Source of the DNA: Colwellia psychrerythraea | Lineage (GTDB): Bacteria; Pseudomonadota; Gammaproteobacteria; Enterobacterales; Alteromonadaceae | NCBI RefSeq assembly: GCF_000764185.1 | Contig: NZ_JQEC01000015.1 | Coordinates: 1-64,000 of the forward strand | Reading direction: 5' to 3' | DNA length: 64,000 nt | Part shown: piece after piece, positions 28,738-39,009 of the stretch | Layout: each line of letters opens with the position of its first letter | How positions within the stretch are numbered: position 1 is the first letter of the stretch | Translations under genes and position numbers: made by a program | The notes under the pieces: model-generated | What the model was told of the DNA's origin: nothing | What the model saw: the letters and a program-made list of their open reading frames with translations, nothing else | Database searches by the model: none

Positions 28738-29505
28738 TTGAAAAACAGACTAAATTTAATACCTTTGTTAATACTATTAATTACACTGAGTTTCAGTGGA
28801 AAAATATCTGCCTTTGAAAACCAGCCCATTAAAATATCACACGCTTATTTTGAGCCCTATATATGGTCTGAAAATGGCATTTCTAAAGGTATATATGTAG
28901 ATATTCTAAAAGAAGTATTTGAACAAAGGATGGGAATGAGCATTGAATTTGAAAGCTTTCCATGGTTAAGAGCTCAACGTCGGGTACAGAGTGGTAAAAG
29001 CGATGGCATGATTACATTATATACGCCCGAACGTGCAGAGTATAGCTCAACAGGAACAGTACCAATATTCATCGAAACAATGGGTTTATTCACCTATGCA
29101 AATCACCCTCAATTAGCACAGATGAAAAATATTCAATCCATAGATGATATTAAGGAATTCCAAATACTTACATATTTTGGAGATGGAGTATCAATCGAAA
29201 AATTTCCAGGTTTTAATGTAGACTATGGCGCTTCAGATCTAAAAAGTGCATTAAAAAAGTTGTACCTAAAAAGAGGTGATATGTTAATACAATCTAAAGC
29301 TGTAACCCTGTATAATATAAAAAAATTAAGGTTAGAGAAATCAATAATTCAAGTGCCTGGAATAGGTTTTGGTGTACTTAAATTCAAGCTATGTATCAGT
29401 AAGAAATCCTCCTTTATAGATATTATTCCTGTATTCGATGAGACATTATCCACACTTAGACAAGATGGTACTATACAGAAAATATTTGAAAAATATGGCC
29501 TGTAA
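28738..29505 (+). CDS. periplasmic amino-acid-type substrate-binding protein (SBP_bac_3)
   Basis: An exported solute-binding protein of about 255 aa. I prefer a TTG start at 28738, which gives a clean signal peptide (MKNRLNLIPLLILLITLSFS); an upstream in-frame TTG at 28687 would add 17 residues. The mature part has family-3 features: ISHAYFEPYIWSENGISKGI, GIYVDILKEVFEQRMGMSIE, PWLRAQRRVQSGKSDGMITL and a late LSTLRQDGTIQKIFEKYGL. It lacks ABC permease neighbours. In marine gammaproteobacteria, such orphan proteins may act as sensors or as partners of remote transporters. Probably co-transcribed with glsA. Confidence 0.8.
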   Translation: MKNRLNLIPLLILLITLSFSGKISAFENQPIKISHAYFEPYIWSENGISKGIYVDILKEVFEQRMGMSIEFESFPWLRAQRRVQSGKSDGMITLYTPERAEYSSTGTVPIFIETMGLFTYANHPQLAQMKNIQSIDDIKEFQILTYFGDGVSIEKFPGFNVDYGASDLKSALKKLYLKRGDMLIQSKAVTLYNIKKLRLEKSIIQVPGIGFGVLKFKLCISKKSSFIDIIPVFDETLSTLRQDGTIQKIFEKYGL

Positions 29506-29770
29506 TATTTAGTCTATAAATCTTATAAAGCTAAACTGGCCTCCCCATACTTTGCTAGACACTTAAAAAAGTTACACTGCAAAGATACTAGCCACCTGCT
29601 TCGTACTCCATTGTCGCATCTGCTATGTAGTTATTCATTTAAATGTAGAACAACTAAACTTTAATAACATAATTACTTAAGTATGCGTTATATTTTGAGT
29701 TTTAAAATAAACTTTATTTATACAAGAAATTAGCAGAATTGACAGATCGATTTATCTATTATCAAAATGA

Positions 29771-29975
29771 ATTAGCCTTACAAAGACGAAATGATCTGAG
29801 CGAATCACCCACTTTAAATCGTACCGAATACCATATTTTCACATAATTATGTTCTTACTGCTTGCATACTACCATGTAATCATCTTATCATAAATACAAC
29901 CAGGTGTTTCTGAGGATATTCTGAAGGCAAATATCATCCCAGAACAAGTGAACTATTAGAACATAAACAATAAAT
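29771..29975 (-). repeat. dispersed intergenic repeat, copy D
   Basis: Inverted relative to copies B and C. The core is 29771-29926, running from TTAGCCTTACAAAGACGAAA to TTTCTGAGGATATTCTGAAG on the + strand. Weaker similarity to copy A continues to about 29975 (GTGAACTATTAGAA...AATAAAT). Bases 29506-29770 hold nothing I can name. Confidence 0.75.
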
Positions 29976-30084
29976 ATAAATGCGCCCTTCCTGGTGAGTA
30001 TTTTAATCTCTACCCCCTTAAGTCACGCTTTCTTATTAAAGCGCGACTTAAGGAAACGTAAGCAAATAAAACTGAGGAATAAAC

Positions 30085-30249
30085 ATGAATAATGATGCAA
30101 AACACGAAGAGGAATGTGAGCTGGTATCAAAAAAAAATGACTTGAAGTCAAAGCAAGCTGATAAACAGTTAATTATTTTAAAAAGAGAATGTTCAGATGA
30201 GTTATCATCTGAAAATCAATCTAAATGCTTTGTTCTAGGCTATAACTAG
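30085..30249 (+). CDS. small hypothetical protein, 54 aa
   Basis: A short ORF with a good ribosome binding site (GAGGAA, 7 bases before the ATG). The product is highly charged (MNNDAKHEEECELVSKKND...) with two further cysteines and no membrane segment. It lies downstream of repeat copy D, whose TCCTCAG end faces it, as copy A faces the subtilase gene. I do not recognise it. It may be a genuine small protein or a chance ORF. The remaining 30250-30600 region shows no supported gene. Confidence 0.4.
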   Translation: MNNDAKHEEECELVSKKNDLKSKQADKQLIILKRECSDELSSENQSKCFVLGYN

Positions 30250-30660
30250 CCGAGTATTAATTAACAATAAAACAGATCAACAAATAAAGATAAATCAATC
30301 ATTCAAAAATTTATTGAATTTGCAATGACATTAAACTAGACCGTGATTTTTACAAACCAGAATTAGAGGATTGTGGGTAAAGAAAGTCGAGTTTCAATAT
30401 ATTTTGACGACAACACCCAGCCGTCGATATCAAAACCTTTGTATTGCAACCGATTTAGTAGCTAAGTGCAAAGATGGCTCTAAAGATATATTGGTACTTT
30501 AAGTATCGATTTGAAAGGGACGACTTCCTAATTTGTTATGTGATTTCTAAACACCTTGATTATTGTTGGCGGATAAACCCACCAACAATAACGTTGAAGC
30601 TAACATAAAAATATAAAACCACCTTGAAACAATGAATTATAATAAGGTGATTTTATATGC

Positions 30661-33003
30661 TTAATACTTAAACTGTCTGACCAGTGAAGACATATTTACA
30701 GCTAATGTTGCTAACTCATTAGAAGCTTGCGAGGTTTGCAGCGCTGCACTTGCGGTATTCTCGGTATAATCAGAAATATCAATAATATTTTGATGAGCGC
30801 CACTAACACTATTTCCTTGCAGTTGAGAGGCCTCGGCATTTTCCGTATTTTTAGTACTTACACTTTTAACTAAACCTTCAACTATTTTTAAACTCGTAGC
30901 TGTTTGTTTGACAAGTTCAACGCCTTTATTTGCTTCTACTGAAGCTTGGTTCATAGCGTTAACTGATTGCATAGACGATTTTTTAAGTCCTTCAATCTTA
31001 CGTTGTATCTCAATGGTTGATTCCTGTGTTTTTGCCGCGAGAGTTCGCACTTCATCCGCGACAACTGAAAATCCACGTCCGGACTCTCCTGCCCTTGCGG
31101 CTTCAATTGCAGCATTTAGTGCTAATAAATTAGTTTGGTCCGCAATGCTATCAATGACACTTAAAATACCAGTTATTTCCTCCACTTGAGAATTTAATTG
31201 ATGTAATTCTTTTGAGGCAACCGCCACTGAATCAACGAGGTCGTGGATTGCTAATTGCGCACTTTGCGACAATGTAGAGCCTTTAGCTGATTCTGTATTC
31301 GCTTCAGTTGTCATGTTAGCTGTTTGATGAGAGTTTTCGGCTATTGAATTGATACTGGTATTCAGTTCATACATTACTGCCGTAGTCAGTTCAGTTTTAC
31401 CTTTTTGCATCGCTATTATTGAATTAGTCTCTTTTGTTACCGCTGATAACTCTTCAGATGAAGAGGCTAATTGTCCCGCGTGTAAGTCAATTTCAATAAT
31501 CAGACTCCTGATTTTTCTAACAAATTGATTAAAAGCTTTACCTACTTCACCTATTTCGTCTTTTCGACGCGCTAAGTCTAACTCAACGGTTAAGTCGCCA
31601 TCACCTTCTGAAATCTCAGAAATACGATTGACCAATATATTTAAAGGATTAACAATAATATTAGCGATAATTAAGCCGGTAGTAATGCTAATGGCACCAA
31701 TAATAAGCAGTGACATTAAACTATAAAAATAGAGTTCATCCGAAAGTTGCACGGCGTCATAAAAGGCTTCTTCAATATCAATTTCGGCCATCAAGCTCCA
31801 AGTTAAATCGCCATATTGTAGTGGCGTATATGCTGATAAGACCTTCACATTTCTATAATCTGGGTATTGAGAAAAACCTTTATTACCTTTAAGCGCTTCT
31901 GTGACTCCTGGCGTTTCTACAAACTGAAGTCCTAATGCTGAATTGTACGCTTTTATTTTTTCTACATTAGGCTGAGTTCCTGAATCAACTAAAGCTTTAT
32001 AATAATTTTGACTATCTTCAATTAAAAATCGACTTTCACTACGTAACTTATAGTCTGGTCCAACTAAGTAAGTTTCTCCAGATAAACCCAAGCCTACATC
32101 TGACCATCTTTCATTATTGGTCATTATTTTATTAATACCGTCAATCGGCATTTGAAAAACTAAAATAGCATCAACTTGACCTGATTGGTTTTGTATAGGA
32201 GAGGCGATAAATGAAGCGGCTTGATCATAGGAAGGAAAGTAACTTTCAAAATCAACCAGTACAGAGTCTTCATCATTAAGTGATTTGGCTTTATTGAATA
32301 CCCTTGCAAGTCCCGAGTTGGCGTAAGGCCCGGTAATTAATGACGTTGCGTAATCCAACTCTTTATATACTGAGTAAATAACATGGCCACTATCAACATC
32401 AACAATAAAAATATCATAGTAACCAAAGCGATTAAGGTAATCCCTAAACATCGGGTGATATTGTTCATGAATTTGGTCGTAAGCACTATTTCCGGCACGA
32501 TTAAGTTGATCTTTATTGCCTAAAGGGAATTTGTTGCTAGCAATATATTTATCTTGATATTGAATAGCTAAAGGATCAAGTTGAGATAACTTGTTGAGCG
32601 CTGAAAATTGTTCTTGTGGATTTTTGTTGCTATAAGCTTGGCTAAATTGACTTTGATAATAGCGAGAAACTCGGCTCTTGCCATTGCTGGCTTGTGATTG
32701 AGGCAGTTGAGAGAGTTGAGAGTTATAGAATGTATTTTTATAACTGGTCGCCGCATTAACCACCGAAGGGTTTTTAGATAGCGAAATAACTTGGGATTGA
32801 ATGGTGTTTAAATATGAACTAATTTGATCTTTTTTTAACTCTCGAAGTGAGATAAGTTGTTCTTTTGATTTTTTTTCCAGTGCTTTAAAAGATGACTGGT
32901 TTGCCTGCAAGGTTATTATCACAGCAATAATAAAGGCAGGAACAATAGCAAGAAATATTGCTTGGGCAAGTAATTGGTGCTTAATTTTCATTGGTGTATC
33001 CAT
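30661..33003 (-). CDS. methyl-accepting chemotaxis protein with dCache sensor
   Basis: A 780-aa chemoreceptor. TM1 is at about 12-30 ([18 protein letters not shown]), and a large periplasmic double-Cache sensor spans about 32-425 ([52 protein letters not shown]). TM2 is at about 430-455, followed by HAMP ([20 protein letters not shown]). The cytoplasmic coiled-coil signalling domain carries the conserved hairpin tip [20 protein letters not shown] ... [15 protein letters not shown]. It signals to CheA/CheW. No che genes are nearby, as is usual for scattered receptors. A fragment of its 3' end occurs at 9674-9956. The torF-like gene lies 70 bases upstream on the same strand. Confidence 0.93.
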   Translation of the reverse strand: MDTPMKIKHQLLAQAIFLAIVPAFIIAVIITLQANQSSFKALEKKSKEQLISLRELKKDQISSYLNTIQSQVISLSKNPSVVNAATSYKNTFYNSQLSQLPQSQASNGKSRVSRYYQSQFSQAYSNKNPQEQFSALNKLSQLDPLAIQYQDKYIASNKFPLGNKDQLNRAGNSAYDQIHEQYHPMFRDYLNRFGYYDIFIVDVDSGHVIYSVYKELDYATSLITGPYANSGLARVFNKAKSLNDEDSVLVDFESYFPSYDQAASFIASPIQNQSGQVDAILVFQMPIDGINKIMTNNERWSDVGLGLSGETYLVGPDYKLRSESRFLIEDSQNYYKALVDSGTQPNVEKIKAYNSALGLQFVETPGVTEALKGNKGFSQYPDYRNVKVLSAYTPLQYGDLTWSLMAEIDIEEAFYDAVQLSDELYFYSLMSLLIIGAISITTGLIIANIIVNPLNILVNRISEISEGDGDLTVELDLARRKDEIGEVGKAFNQFVRKIRSLIIEIDLHAGQLASSSEELSAVTKETNSIIAMQKGKTELTTAVMYELNTSINSIAENSHQTANMTTEANTESAKGSTLSQSAQLAIHDLVDSVAVASKELHQLNSQVEEITGILSVIDSIADQTNLLALNAAIEAARAGESGRGFSVVADEVRTLAAKTQESTIEIQRKIEGLKKSSMQSVNAMNQASVEANKGVELVKQTATSLKIVEGLVKSVSTKNTENAEASQLQGNSVSGAHQNIIDISDYTENTASAALQTSQASNELATLAVNMSSLVRQFKY

Positions 33004-33073
33004 TCAAAGATAATGTCTATAACATTATTTTCTAATGATAAATTTACATTTATCATTAGATTACGTCTATTTA

Positions 33074-33739
33074 TTAAAAGTCAAAATTATTGCTATAAGA
33101 CAGAGAAACTAAGGTATCTTTAAGTGCATCATTACCTGTTAGTGTACTCACCATTAAAGTAAAATTACTCTTACTTAAACTAATATTATAATCGCTATAG
33201 TTAGCATCACTTGGCAGGCTATAGTAACCAGCGTGAAGATCTAGAGATACGTGGTATGGTAAAGTAAAACCATAACTTGCTTCGTAATACTGGCTATCGC
33301 CAAATTCACCATCGGTATCATTATCAACAAGCGTAGAGGCAGCTAATGTCAGGGCTTGATAATTTGCTCGTAAATAGATCTCACTAAACGCTAAGTTATC
33401 TTCTCCTTGATAGCCGTAATAGATATAGCCTATATCCCAATTGATATCAGCAATATTGGTTTGATATCCACTATAAAAATCATATTCAAAATTAGTATCA
33501 TCGTTAAAATCCACTGTGGCCGCCCATGTACCAAGATAAAATCCAGATTCATGACTGTAATCAGCTCCTGCTGAAACACTAAATTTATCGTCAGATTGAC
33601 TAACACCGCGCCAAATATAGTTACTGGTTATACCTACATTTGCAGAAAATGAATCTTCAGCAATTATTTCAGCACTAAAGAATGTAGAGGTGAGCAGAGT
33701 AGTAGTGAATAAAGCAGGAACAAAAATCATATTGTTCAT
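33074..33739 (-). CDS. TorF family putative outer-membrane porin
   Basis: A 221-aa exported protein with a signal peptide (1-27, ending FFSAEIIAED) and a beta-barrel pattern. The start SANVGITSNYIWRGVSQSDD followed by SAGADYSHESGFYLGTWAATVDF is the hallmark of the TorF/Gcw_chp family, proposed outer-membrane proteins of proteobacteria. It ends in SLSYSNNFDF with a terminal Phe, as in outer-membrane barrels. It is upstream of the MCP gene on the same strand with a 70-base gap. The transported compound is unknown. Confidence 0.85.
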   Translation of the reverse strand: MNNMIFVPALFTTTLLTSTFFSAEIIAEDSFSANVGITSNYIWRGVSQSDDKFSVSAGADYSHESGFYLGTWAATVDFNDDTNFEYDFYSGYQTNIADINWDIGYIYYGYQGEDNLAFSEIYLRANYQALTLAASTLVDNDTDGEFGDSQYYEASYGFTLPYHVSLDLHAGYYSLPSDANYSDYNISLSKSNFTLMVSTLTGNDALKDTLVSLSYSNNFDF

Positions 33740-34275
33740 AGACGTTTTTTTACCTTTTTTTTAATTATTAATAGTAAGTTGTTAAATCGTTGTGGATTTC
33801 AAAATAAGACGAGTATTGACTATACGACGAATTAAACCACCTGCTTGTTGATGCAAATATTATTGTCACAATAGTTTTAAGCCTGAATAATGTCTGGGTT
33901 ATTTGAATAATAAATAGCACTGTTTAAAACTGTTAAGCATTACCATTTAGCCATGATAAATTCACTTCACCCAGCATATATACAGAACAACAGGTGTAAT
34001 AATGAATTTAAAACAAAGAATTACATCAGTACAGAACATTATTCATCTTACTTATTTATAAAGAGTTTGTAAATAACTGTAAATAAATGTAGTCAGTTTT
34101 CGTACACTTATATTTACGACAAATATCGAGCATTTTAAGTCACAGCCAGAATCAGAATATTGATGATAATGTAGCGCTAACTTGTACTTTTCGATCCTAG
34201 ATGACGATTTTTATTGCTCAATCCACTGTTATTTCTTAGTATGTTATCGACAACAATAAACAAGGAATAATAAAA
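33740..34275. other. non-coding stretch upstream of the HU gene
   Basis: About 535 bases between divergent genes (torF-like on -, HU on +). It is AT-rich, with short direct repeats (GTAAATAACTGTAAATAAATG near 34068), and must hold both promoters. I see no ORF, RNA gene or strong hairpin. Confidence 0.5.
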
Positions 34276-34551
34276 ATGAATAAAAGTGAATTGGTAGCAA
34301 AAATTTCTGAAGGCGCAGATATCACAAAAGCAGCTGCTGGCCGTGCGTTAGATAGTTTGATTGAATCAGTAACCGTTGAATTAGCTAGTGGTGGTGATGT
34401 TGCATTAGTTGGTTTTGGAACTTACAAAGTAAATGACCGTGCCGCTCGTACAGGTCGTAATCCTCAAACTGGTGCAGAAATCCAAATTGCTGCGGCTAAA
34501 GTTCCTGCCTTTAAAGCGGGTAAAGCATTAAAAGACGCTGTTAACGGTTAG
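34276..34551 (+). CDS. HU family DNA-binding protein
   Basis: A 91-aa nucleoid protein with the complete HU fold. Helices in [19 protein letters not shown] are followed by the signature [20 protein letters not shown], the DNA-binding arm [20 protein letters not shown] and the terminal helix KALKDAVNG. It bends and compacts DNA as a dimer. AAGGAATAATAAAA precedes the start. It is monocistronic, with a T-tailed terminator at 34613. HupA versus HupB cannot be decided here, so no symbol is given. Confidence 0.95.
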   Translation: MNKSELVAKISEGADITKAAAGRALDSLIESVTVELASGGDVALVGFGTYKVNDRAARTGRNPQTGAEIQIAAAKVPAFKAGKALKDAVNG

Positions 34552-34560
34552 TCATTTAAG

Positions 34561-34599
34561 GTCACAAACGCCCATTAATTATGGGTGAGTAATTGTGAC
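34561..34599. terminator. hairpin after the HU gene
   Basis: Outer arms GTCACAA (34561-34567) and TTGTGAC (34593-34599), with an inner stem CCCAT/ATGGG. It lacks a T tract and precedes the T-tailed hairpin at 34613. Confidence 0.45.
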
Positions 34600-34612
34600 C
34601 GATATTATTATT

Positions 34613-34649
34613 AGGCGAGGGGCTAAACTATTCTGCTACTCGCCTTTTT
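34613..34649 (+). terminator. rho-independent terminator of the HU gene
   Basis: AGGCGAG (34613-34619) pairs with CTCGCCT (34639-34645) and is followed by TTTTT on the + strand. Confidence 0.75.
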
Positions 34650-34678
34650 CACAACGTCACCTTTAATTAAAAAGTAAT

Positions 34679-35365
34679 CTAAAAATATAAACGTAATACG
34701 GTTTCAGCCACACAAGCTAAACGTTTACTGTTTTCAACTTCAATACTTACCTCGTTAACAACTTCGATACTACGCTTCATAGGCACTAAATTAACTAATT
34801 TAATACTAGCTCTAACACGTGTACCCGCTTTAACGGGATATGGAAAACGTACTTGATTCAAACCAAAATTAATAACCATCTTGGCTTCAGGATAGGGGTT
34901 ATTATCCAAAGCAACTGAATTAGTTAATTTAGGAATTAATGATAAGGTTAAAAATCCGTGGGCAATTGTCGATTTGAAAGGCGACTCTTTCGCTGCACGT
35001 ATTGGATCTGTGTGTATCCACTGTTTATCACCCGTAACCTCTGCAAATTGATCAATGCACTCTTGCTCCACCGAGTGCCATTCACCAACAAAGGTTACTG
35101 TATCTACTTTTTCAAGTAGATTGTTATAGGTCTTTTCTGCTTGGGGTACTTGTATTAATACCTCTTCGGACTTGCTTTCCTCTGCATCAACAGGGCTAAA
35201 TTGAGAGAACCACGGGTTATTAAGCGTATTTCTAAAAGGCATTGTAATTTTGTTATTGAACAAATCTGACAAATTCTTAAATTTAGGCTCTAATTTGGCA
35301 ATAAACTGATCATTTTGGTGTTGTAAATTTCTTCTTTTTTCTCTAATGAATGCAATAACTTTCAT
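34679..35365 (-). CDS. MaoC family dehydratase (R-specific enoyl-CoA hydratase-like)
   Basis: A 228-aa hotdog-fold protein. The C-terminal part (about 85-228) holds the MaoC signature: DQFAEVTGDKQWIHTDPIRA with the catalytic Asp/His pair, then SPFKSTIAHGFLTLSLIPKL. Members hydrate enoyl-CoA or act in fatty-acid or polyhydroxyalkanoate metabolism. The N-terminal 80 residues are polar and charged with no recognised domain, longer than single-domain MaoC proteins (about 150 aa). It stands alone between the HU gene and rimO. The substrate is not defined by sequence. Confidence 0.85.
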   Translation of the reverse strand: MKVIAFIREKRRNLQHQNDQFIAKLEPKFKNLSDLFNNKITMPFRNTLNNPWFSQFSPVDAEESKSEEVLIQVPQAEKTYNNLLEKVDTVTFVGEWHSVEQECIDQFAEVTGDKQWIHTDPIRAAKESPFKSTIAHGFLTLSLIPKLTNSVALDNNPYPEAKMVINFGLNQVRFPYPVKAGTRVRASIKLVNLVPMKRSIEVVNEVSIEVENSKRLACVAETVLRLYF

Positions 35366-35615
35366 ATAGTAACCTTATCAATATATTGATATATAAATTT
35401 ATTATCTGTGTGTGATTTAAAGGAACTATACACTACGCCATCCGTAAATTATTAATGTAAGTCCATTTTGTAAATACCTACTCTTGCTTGGAACATTTCA
35501 ACCACTACAAGTGGTCAATAATAGTAAAGCTTAAGTAGGACAATAAGCTTTACTTAAATCTATAACCAAGCTATTTGAAGATACAAGATTCAGCAACTTC
35601 AGTGGCTTGGCTATA

Positions 35616-37067
35616 TTAATCTTCTACGCGAACAGCCCAAACATCATGTTCATCGGCATGAATTATTTGTACCCAAATTAAATCGCCCGGCTTGGCATCA
35701 AAATCATCACTTAAATACACTTTGCCATCAACTTCTGGTGCATCCATATAAGAGCGGCCGACAATACCAAGATCATCAATCTCATCAACTAGAATTAAGT
35801 ACTCTTGACCAATACGTGCTTGCAATTTATCAGCGCTAATTTTAGCTTGTACTGTCATAAAACGCTGTAGCCTGTCTTCCATAACTTCGGGAGATACATG
35901 ATCAGGTAAGTCATTAGCAGTAGCACCTTCAACTGGCGAGTATTTAAAGCAGCCAACACGGTCTAGTTGTGCTTGCTCAAGAAATTCTAATAACTCTTCA
36001 AACTCTGCTTCTGTTTCACCCGGAAAACCAACAATGAAAGTTGATCGAATAACCAACTCAGGGCAAACTTCTCGCCACTTGGCAATGCGTTCTAATACTC
36101 GGTCTGAGCTTCCAGGACGTTTCATCAGCTTAAGAATACGTTTATTTGCATGCTGAAAAGGAATATCTAAATACGGTAGTATTTTTCCTTCTGCCATCAA
36201 AGGAATAACTTTATCGACACTTGGGTAAGGATATACGTAATGTAAACGTATCCAAATGCCTTCTTTAGCTAATTGCTCACATAAAGCTAACATGCTGGTT
36301 TTTACTGGCATGCCATCCCAAAAATCTGTTTTGTTTTTTACATCTACGCCATAGGCTGAAGTATCTTGAGATATTACCAATAATTCTTTCACGCCCGCAT
36401 TTTTTAAACGCTTAGCTTCACCCAATACATCACCTACCGGTCGCGAGTTTAAGTCGCCACGCATTGATGGAATTATGCAGAAAGTACAACGGTGATCACA
36501 ACCTTCAGATATTTTTAAGTAGGCGTAATGCTTAGGCGTAAGTTTAACGCCCTGCTCTGGCACCAAATCAATAAAAGGATTATGTTTTGGCTTCTGCACA
36601 TGTTCATGCACTTGCTTTAAAACTTCATCATAAGCATGAGGGCCAGTAACACCTAATACGTTAGGGTGTAATTCAATAATTTCATCTTTCTTAACACCTA
36701 AACAGCCAGTAACCAACACTTTACCATTTGCAGCGAGTGCTTCACCTATGGTATCTAAAGATTCTTGCACTGCCGAATCAATAAACCCACAAGTATTTAC
36801 AATCACTAATTCTGCATCATCATAACTATTCGTTACATCATACCCCTCAGTACGAAGCTGAGTAAGGATGCGCTCACTATCGACTAAGTTTTTTGGACAG
36901 CCGAGACTTACGAAGCCAACTTTAGCGCCTTTTGCTGTACCTGTATCGACAACTTCTTGATGTTGCTCTGCAATAATTTTAGCTGGAATGTCTAACGTGG
37001 TTGTTTGGCTTTCAGCAGAATTACTGCTTTTCTTTGGTGCTTGTGGATCAAATTGTTCTACGGTCAT
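35616..37067 (-). CDS. rimO: ribosomal protein S12 methylthiotransferase RimO
   Basis: A radical-SAM methylthiotransferase of 483 aa that adds a methylthio group to an aspartate of ribosomal protein S12. The N-terminal UPF0004 domain supplies one iron-sulfur cluster (Cys57 in SLGCPKN, Cys93 in NTCGF, Cys122 in VTGCLG). The radical-SAM CxxxCxxC is Cys190/194/197 in [18 protein letters not shown] domain forms the end (about 415-483). The first 45 residues are a low-complexity extension relative to E. coli RimO (441 aa). Its 5' end and promoter region have been duplicated at 39010-39277. Confidence 0.96.
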   Translation of the reverse strand: MTVEQFDPQAPKKSSNSAESQTTTLDIPAKIIAEQHQEVVDTGTAKGAKVGFVSLGCPKNLVDSERILTQLRTEGYDVTNSYDDAELVIVNTCGFIDSAVQESLDTIGEALAANGKVLVTGCLGVKKDEIIELHPNVLGVTGPHAYDEVLKQVHEHVQKPKHNPFIDLVPEQGVKLTPKHYAYLKISEGCDHRCTFCIIPSMRGDLNSRPVGDVLGEAKRLKNAGVKELLVISQDTSAYGVDVKNKTDFWDGMPVKTSMLALCEQLAKEGIWIRLHYVYPYPSVDKVIPLMAEGKILPYLDIPFQHANKRILKLMKRPGSSDRVLERIAKWREVCPELVIRSTFIVGFPGETEAEFEELLEFLEQAQLDRVGCFKYSPVEGATANDLPDHVSPEVMEDRLQRFMTVQAKISADKLQARIGQEYLILVDEIDDLGIVGRSYMDAPEVDGKVYLSDDFDAKPGDLIWVQIIHADEHDVWAVRVED

Positions 37068-37237
37068 GTGCTCTCTACTTATTCTAAATTTTGTAACAGG
37101 TGCTTTTTCTAGTTTTGAATCAAGAGAATAGCAGCGTCATAAATGGTGATTTAATTGCTTTTAAGTGCAAAGTCAGGGGCTTTGCTAAGGCAGTTGTGTA
37201 TGCGCGAGATTATACAGGAGATTACCAATAGGAGGAA
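36970..37237. repeat. rimO 5' region, original copy of a 268-bp direct repeat
   Basis: Covers the first 33 or so rimO codons and about 170 bases upstream. It is repeated in the same orientation at 39010-39277 with scattered differences. The blocks CATGTGCTCTCTACTTATTC and TAAATTTTGTAACAGGTG are identical in both copies. Confidence 0.85.
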
Positions 37238-37500
37238 ATGGATTTACTCTCGAACGTCATTAGTCCTAATAGAAAATAACGAAGGTGTTCATCTTGTTGC
37301 CTCATTTATTAAAAACCATATTTTTTCAGCACTTGAGGTTAATTAGCAAAATCAATCAACTTTGGCACATAGATTGATTGTTATTTAATAGAGTTAATTT
37401 TACTGTGAATTTGCCTAATTTGAACCAAATAACACAGTAAATAGCTTTGCAAATTTCAAATTGCAATGCAATTTACATATATACAACGGGTGAGTTAGTG

Positions 37501-38862
37501 ATGAGCGATTTAAATATAATTAGTCAGTTTGCAACGGCGATGCTCAAAGCCGCAACTTTGGACGACTTACTCTGGGCGATATCCAAAAATATTGGTGAAA
37601 CCTTAGGGTTTGATGATTGTGTCATTTATTTAAATGATAACAACTCTCTTATTCAAAAAGCAGCTTTCGGCATCAAGAACCCAACGAAACGTAACTTGTA
37701 TAATGAAATAAAAATCCCTGTTGGAAAGGGAATTGTTGGCTATGTGGCTCAGTCACAAGCAAGTGAAATAGTCGCTGATACAACTGTTGACCATCGATAT
37801 ATCTGGGATGAATTTTCAGGAAAGTCAGAGCTTGCTGTCCCCATTATTTATGAAGACATAACTATTGGGGTCATCGATAGCGAATCATCACTAAAAAACG
37901 CCTACTCTCACAATGATATGGAAGTTTTACAAATTATTGCCAATATTGCCGCTCCTCGTATCGCTTCAGCGCAATATTGTTCAGAGCTGAAGCAGACACA
38001 ATCTCAACTCGAAGAAACTAACGATAAATTGTTTAACTCATTAGAGCAATTAAAAGAAAACCAAGAAGTACTTGTTCAAAATGAAAAAATGGTCTCTATT
38101 GGCTTATTAGCTGCAGGTGTTGCTCACGAAATAAATAACCCACTAGCTTTTTCCATAAGCAATGTCTCTTATTTTAAAGAATGTATTAAAGACATCACCA
38201 ATATGCATCAGGTGATATTTGAACATGAAAATATTTCACCAAAAATTAAGCAGCAATTACAGTCGATTAATTATATGCAATCTCTTGAGGAAATAACTGA
38301 AGTAGTTGGAGAAACAGCTAATGGTTTGTTGAGAATAAAGAATATTGTTTCTGATTTATGTGGCTTTGCCAGAAATGAAGAAAAGGAAGTATCCAACTTT
38401 GATGTTAATAAAGGTATCAAGATTGTTACCAACATCCTTAAAGGAGAAATTAACAATAATTGCCACTTAGAATTAGATTTTGGCCAAATACCAGACCTTT
38501 ATGGTAATGAAACTAAAATCCATCAAGTCTTTATGAATATCATTCTTAATGCAGTACAAGCTTCACGTAATAACGGTTTAATTTCGGTAAAAACTTACTT
38601 AGATGAGAATTTTGCTTGTATTGATATTACCGACAATGGCCTTGGTATTGCCAATGAAAATCTGCAAAATATATTCACACCTTTTTTTACAACCAAACCC
38701 GTAGGACAAGGCACAGGATTAGGGCTATACATCTGTTATAAAATAATTACTGAGGAGCATGGAGGACAAATTAAAGTATTTTCAAACCATCATAAAACAA
38801 CCTTTCGAATTATGCTTCCTCTTCACAGCGCAGATCAATTAAATCTACACAATCTTACTTAA
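37501..38862 (+). CDS. cytoplasmic GAF-domain sensor histidine kinase
   Basis: A 453-aa soluble histidine kinase. I chose the ATG at 37501 because GGGTGAG lies just upstream and the GAF domain begins right after it; the frame is open for 18 more codons. GAF spans about 10-155 (ETLGFDDCVIYLNDN, IPVGKGIVGYVAQSQ, ELAVPIIYEDITIGVIDSES) and is followed by a coiled coil and kinase core: HEINNPLAFSISN with the phospho-His, NIILNAVQASRNNG, DNGLGIANENL and GTGLGLYICYKII. No partner regulator is adjacent. It lies between two direct copies of the rimO 5' region, suggesting it arrived by insertion with duplication. Confidence 0.87.
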   Translation: MSDLNIISQFATAMLKAATLDDLLWAISKNIGETLGFDDCVIYLNDNNSLIQKAAFGIKNPTKRNLYNEIKIPVGKGIVGYVAQSQASEIVADTTVDHRYIWDEFSGKSELAVPIIYEDITIGVIDSESSLKNAYSHNDMEVLQIIANIAAPRIASAQYCSELKQTQSQLEETNDKLFNSLEQLKENQEVLVQNEKMVSIGLLAAGVAHEINNPLAFSISNVSYFKECIKDITNMHQVIFEHENISPKIKQQLQSINYMQSLEEITEVVGETANGLLRIKNIVSDLCGFARNEEKEVSNFDVNKGIKIVTNILKGEINNNCHLELDFGQIPDLYGNETKIHQVFMNIILNAVQASRNNGLISVKTYLDENFACIDITDNGLGIANENLQNIFTPFFTTKPVGQGTGLGLYICYKIITEEHGGQIKVFSNHHKTTFRIMLPLHSADQLNLHNLT

Positions 38863-39009
38863 ATGAAACTAAACAACCACCATCTAAAGACGGGAGGATA
38901 TGCTAACAAATTAGCCACATACCCTTTGATGTTACTACGGTTAGTTTTGATACTTTATACTGCTTAAAATAGCTCTACATTTGCCTCGTAAACGTGCATT
39001 AAAAAATCC

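Noticed and set aside
27516..29926. Composite transposon carrying glsA and the binding-protein gene
   Set aside because: The flanking repeats encode no transposase, have no terminal inverted repeats, and two other copies occur alone. Only an inverted repeat pair is supported.
37155..37346. 63-codon ORF upstream of the GAF kinase
   Set aside because: It overlaps the duplicated rimO promoter region, has no ribosome binding site or domain, and the corresponding frame is not kept in the second copy of the repeat.
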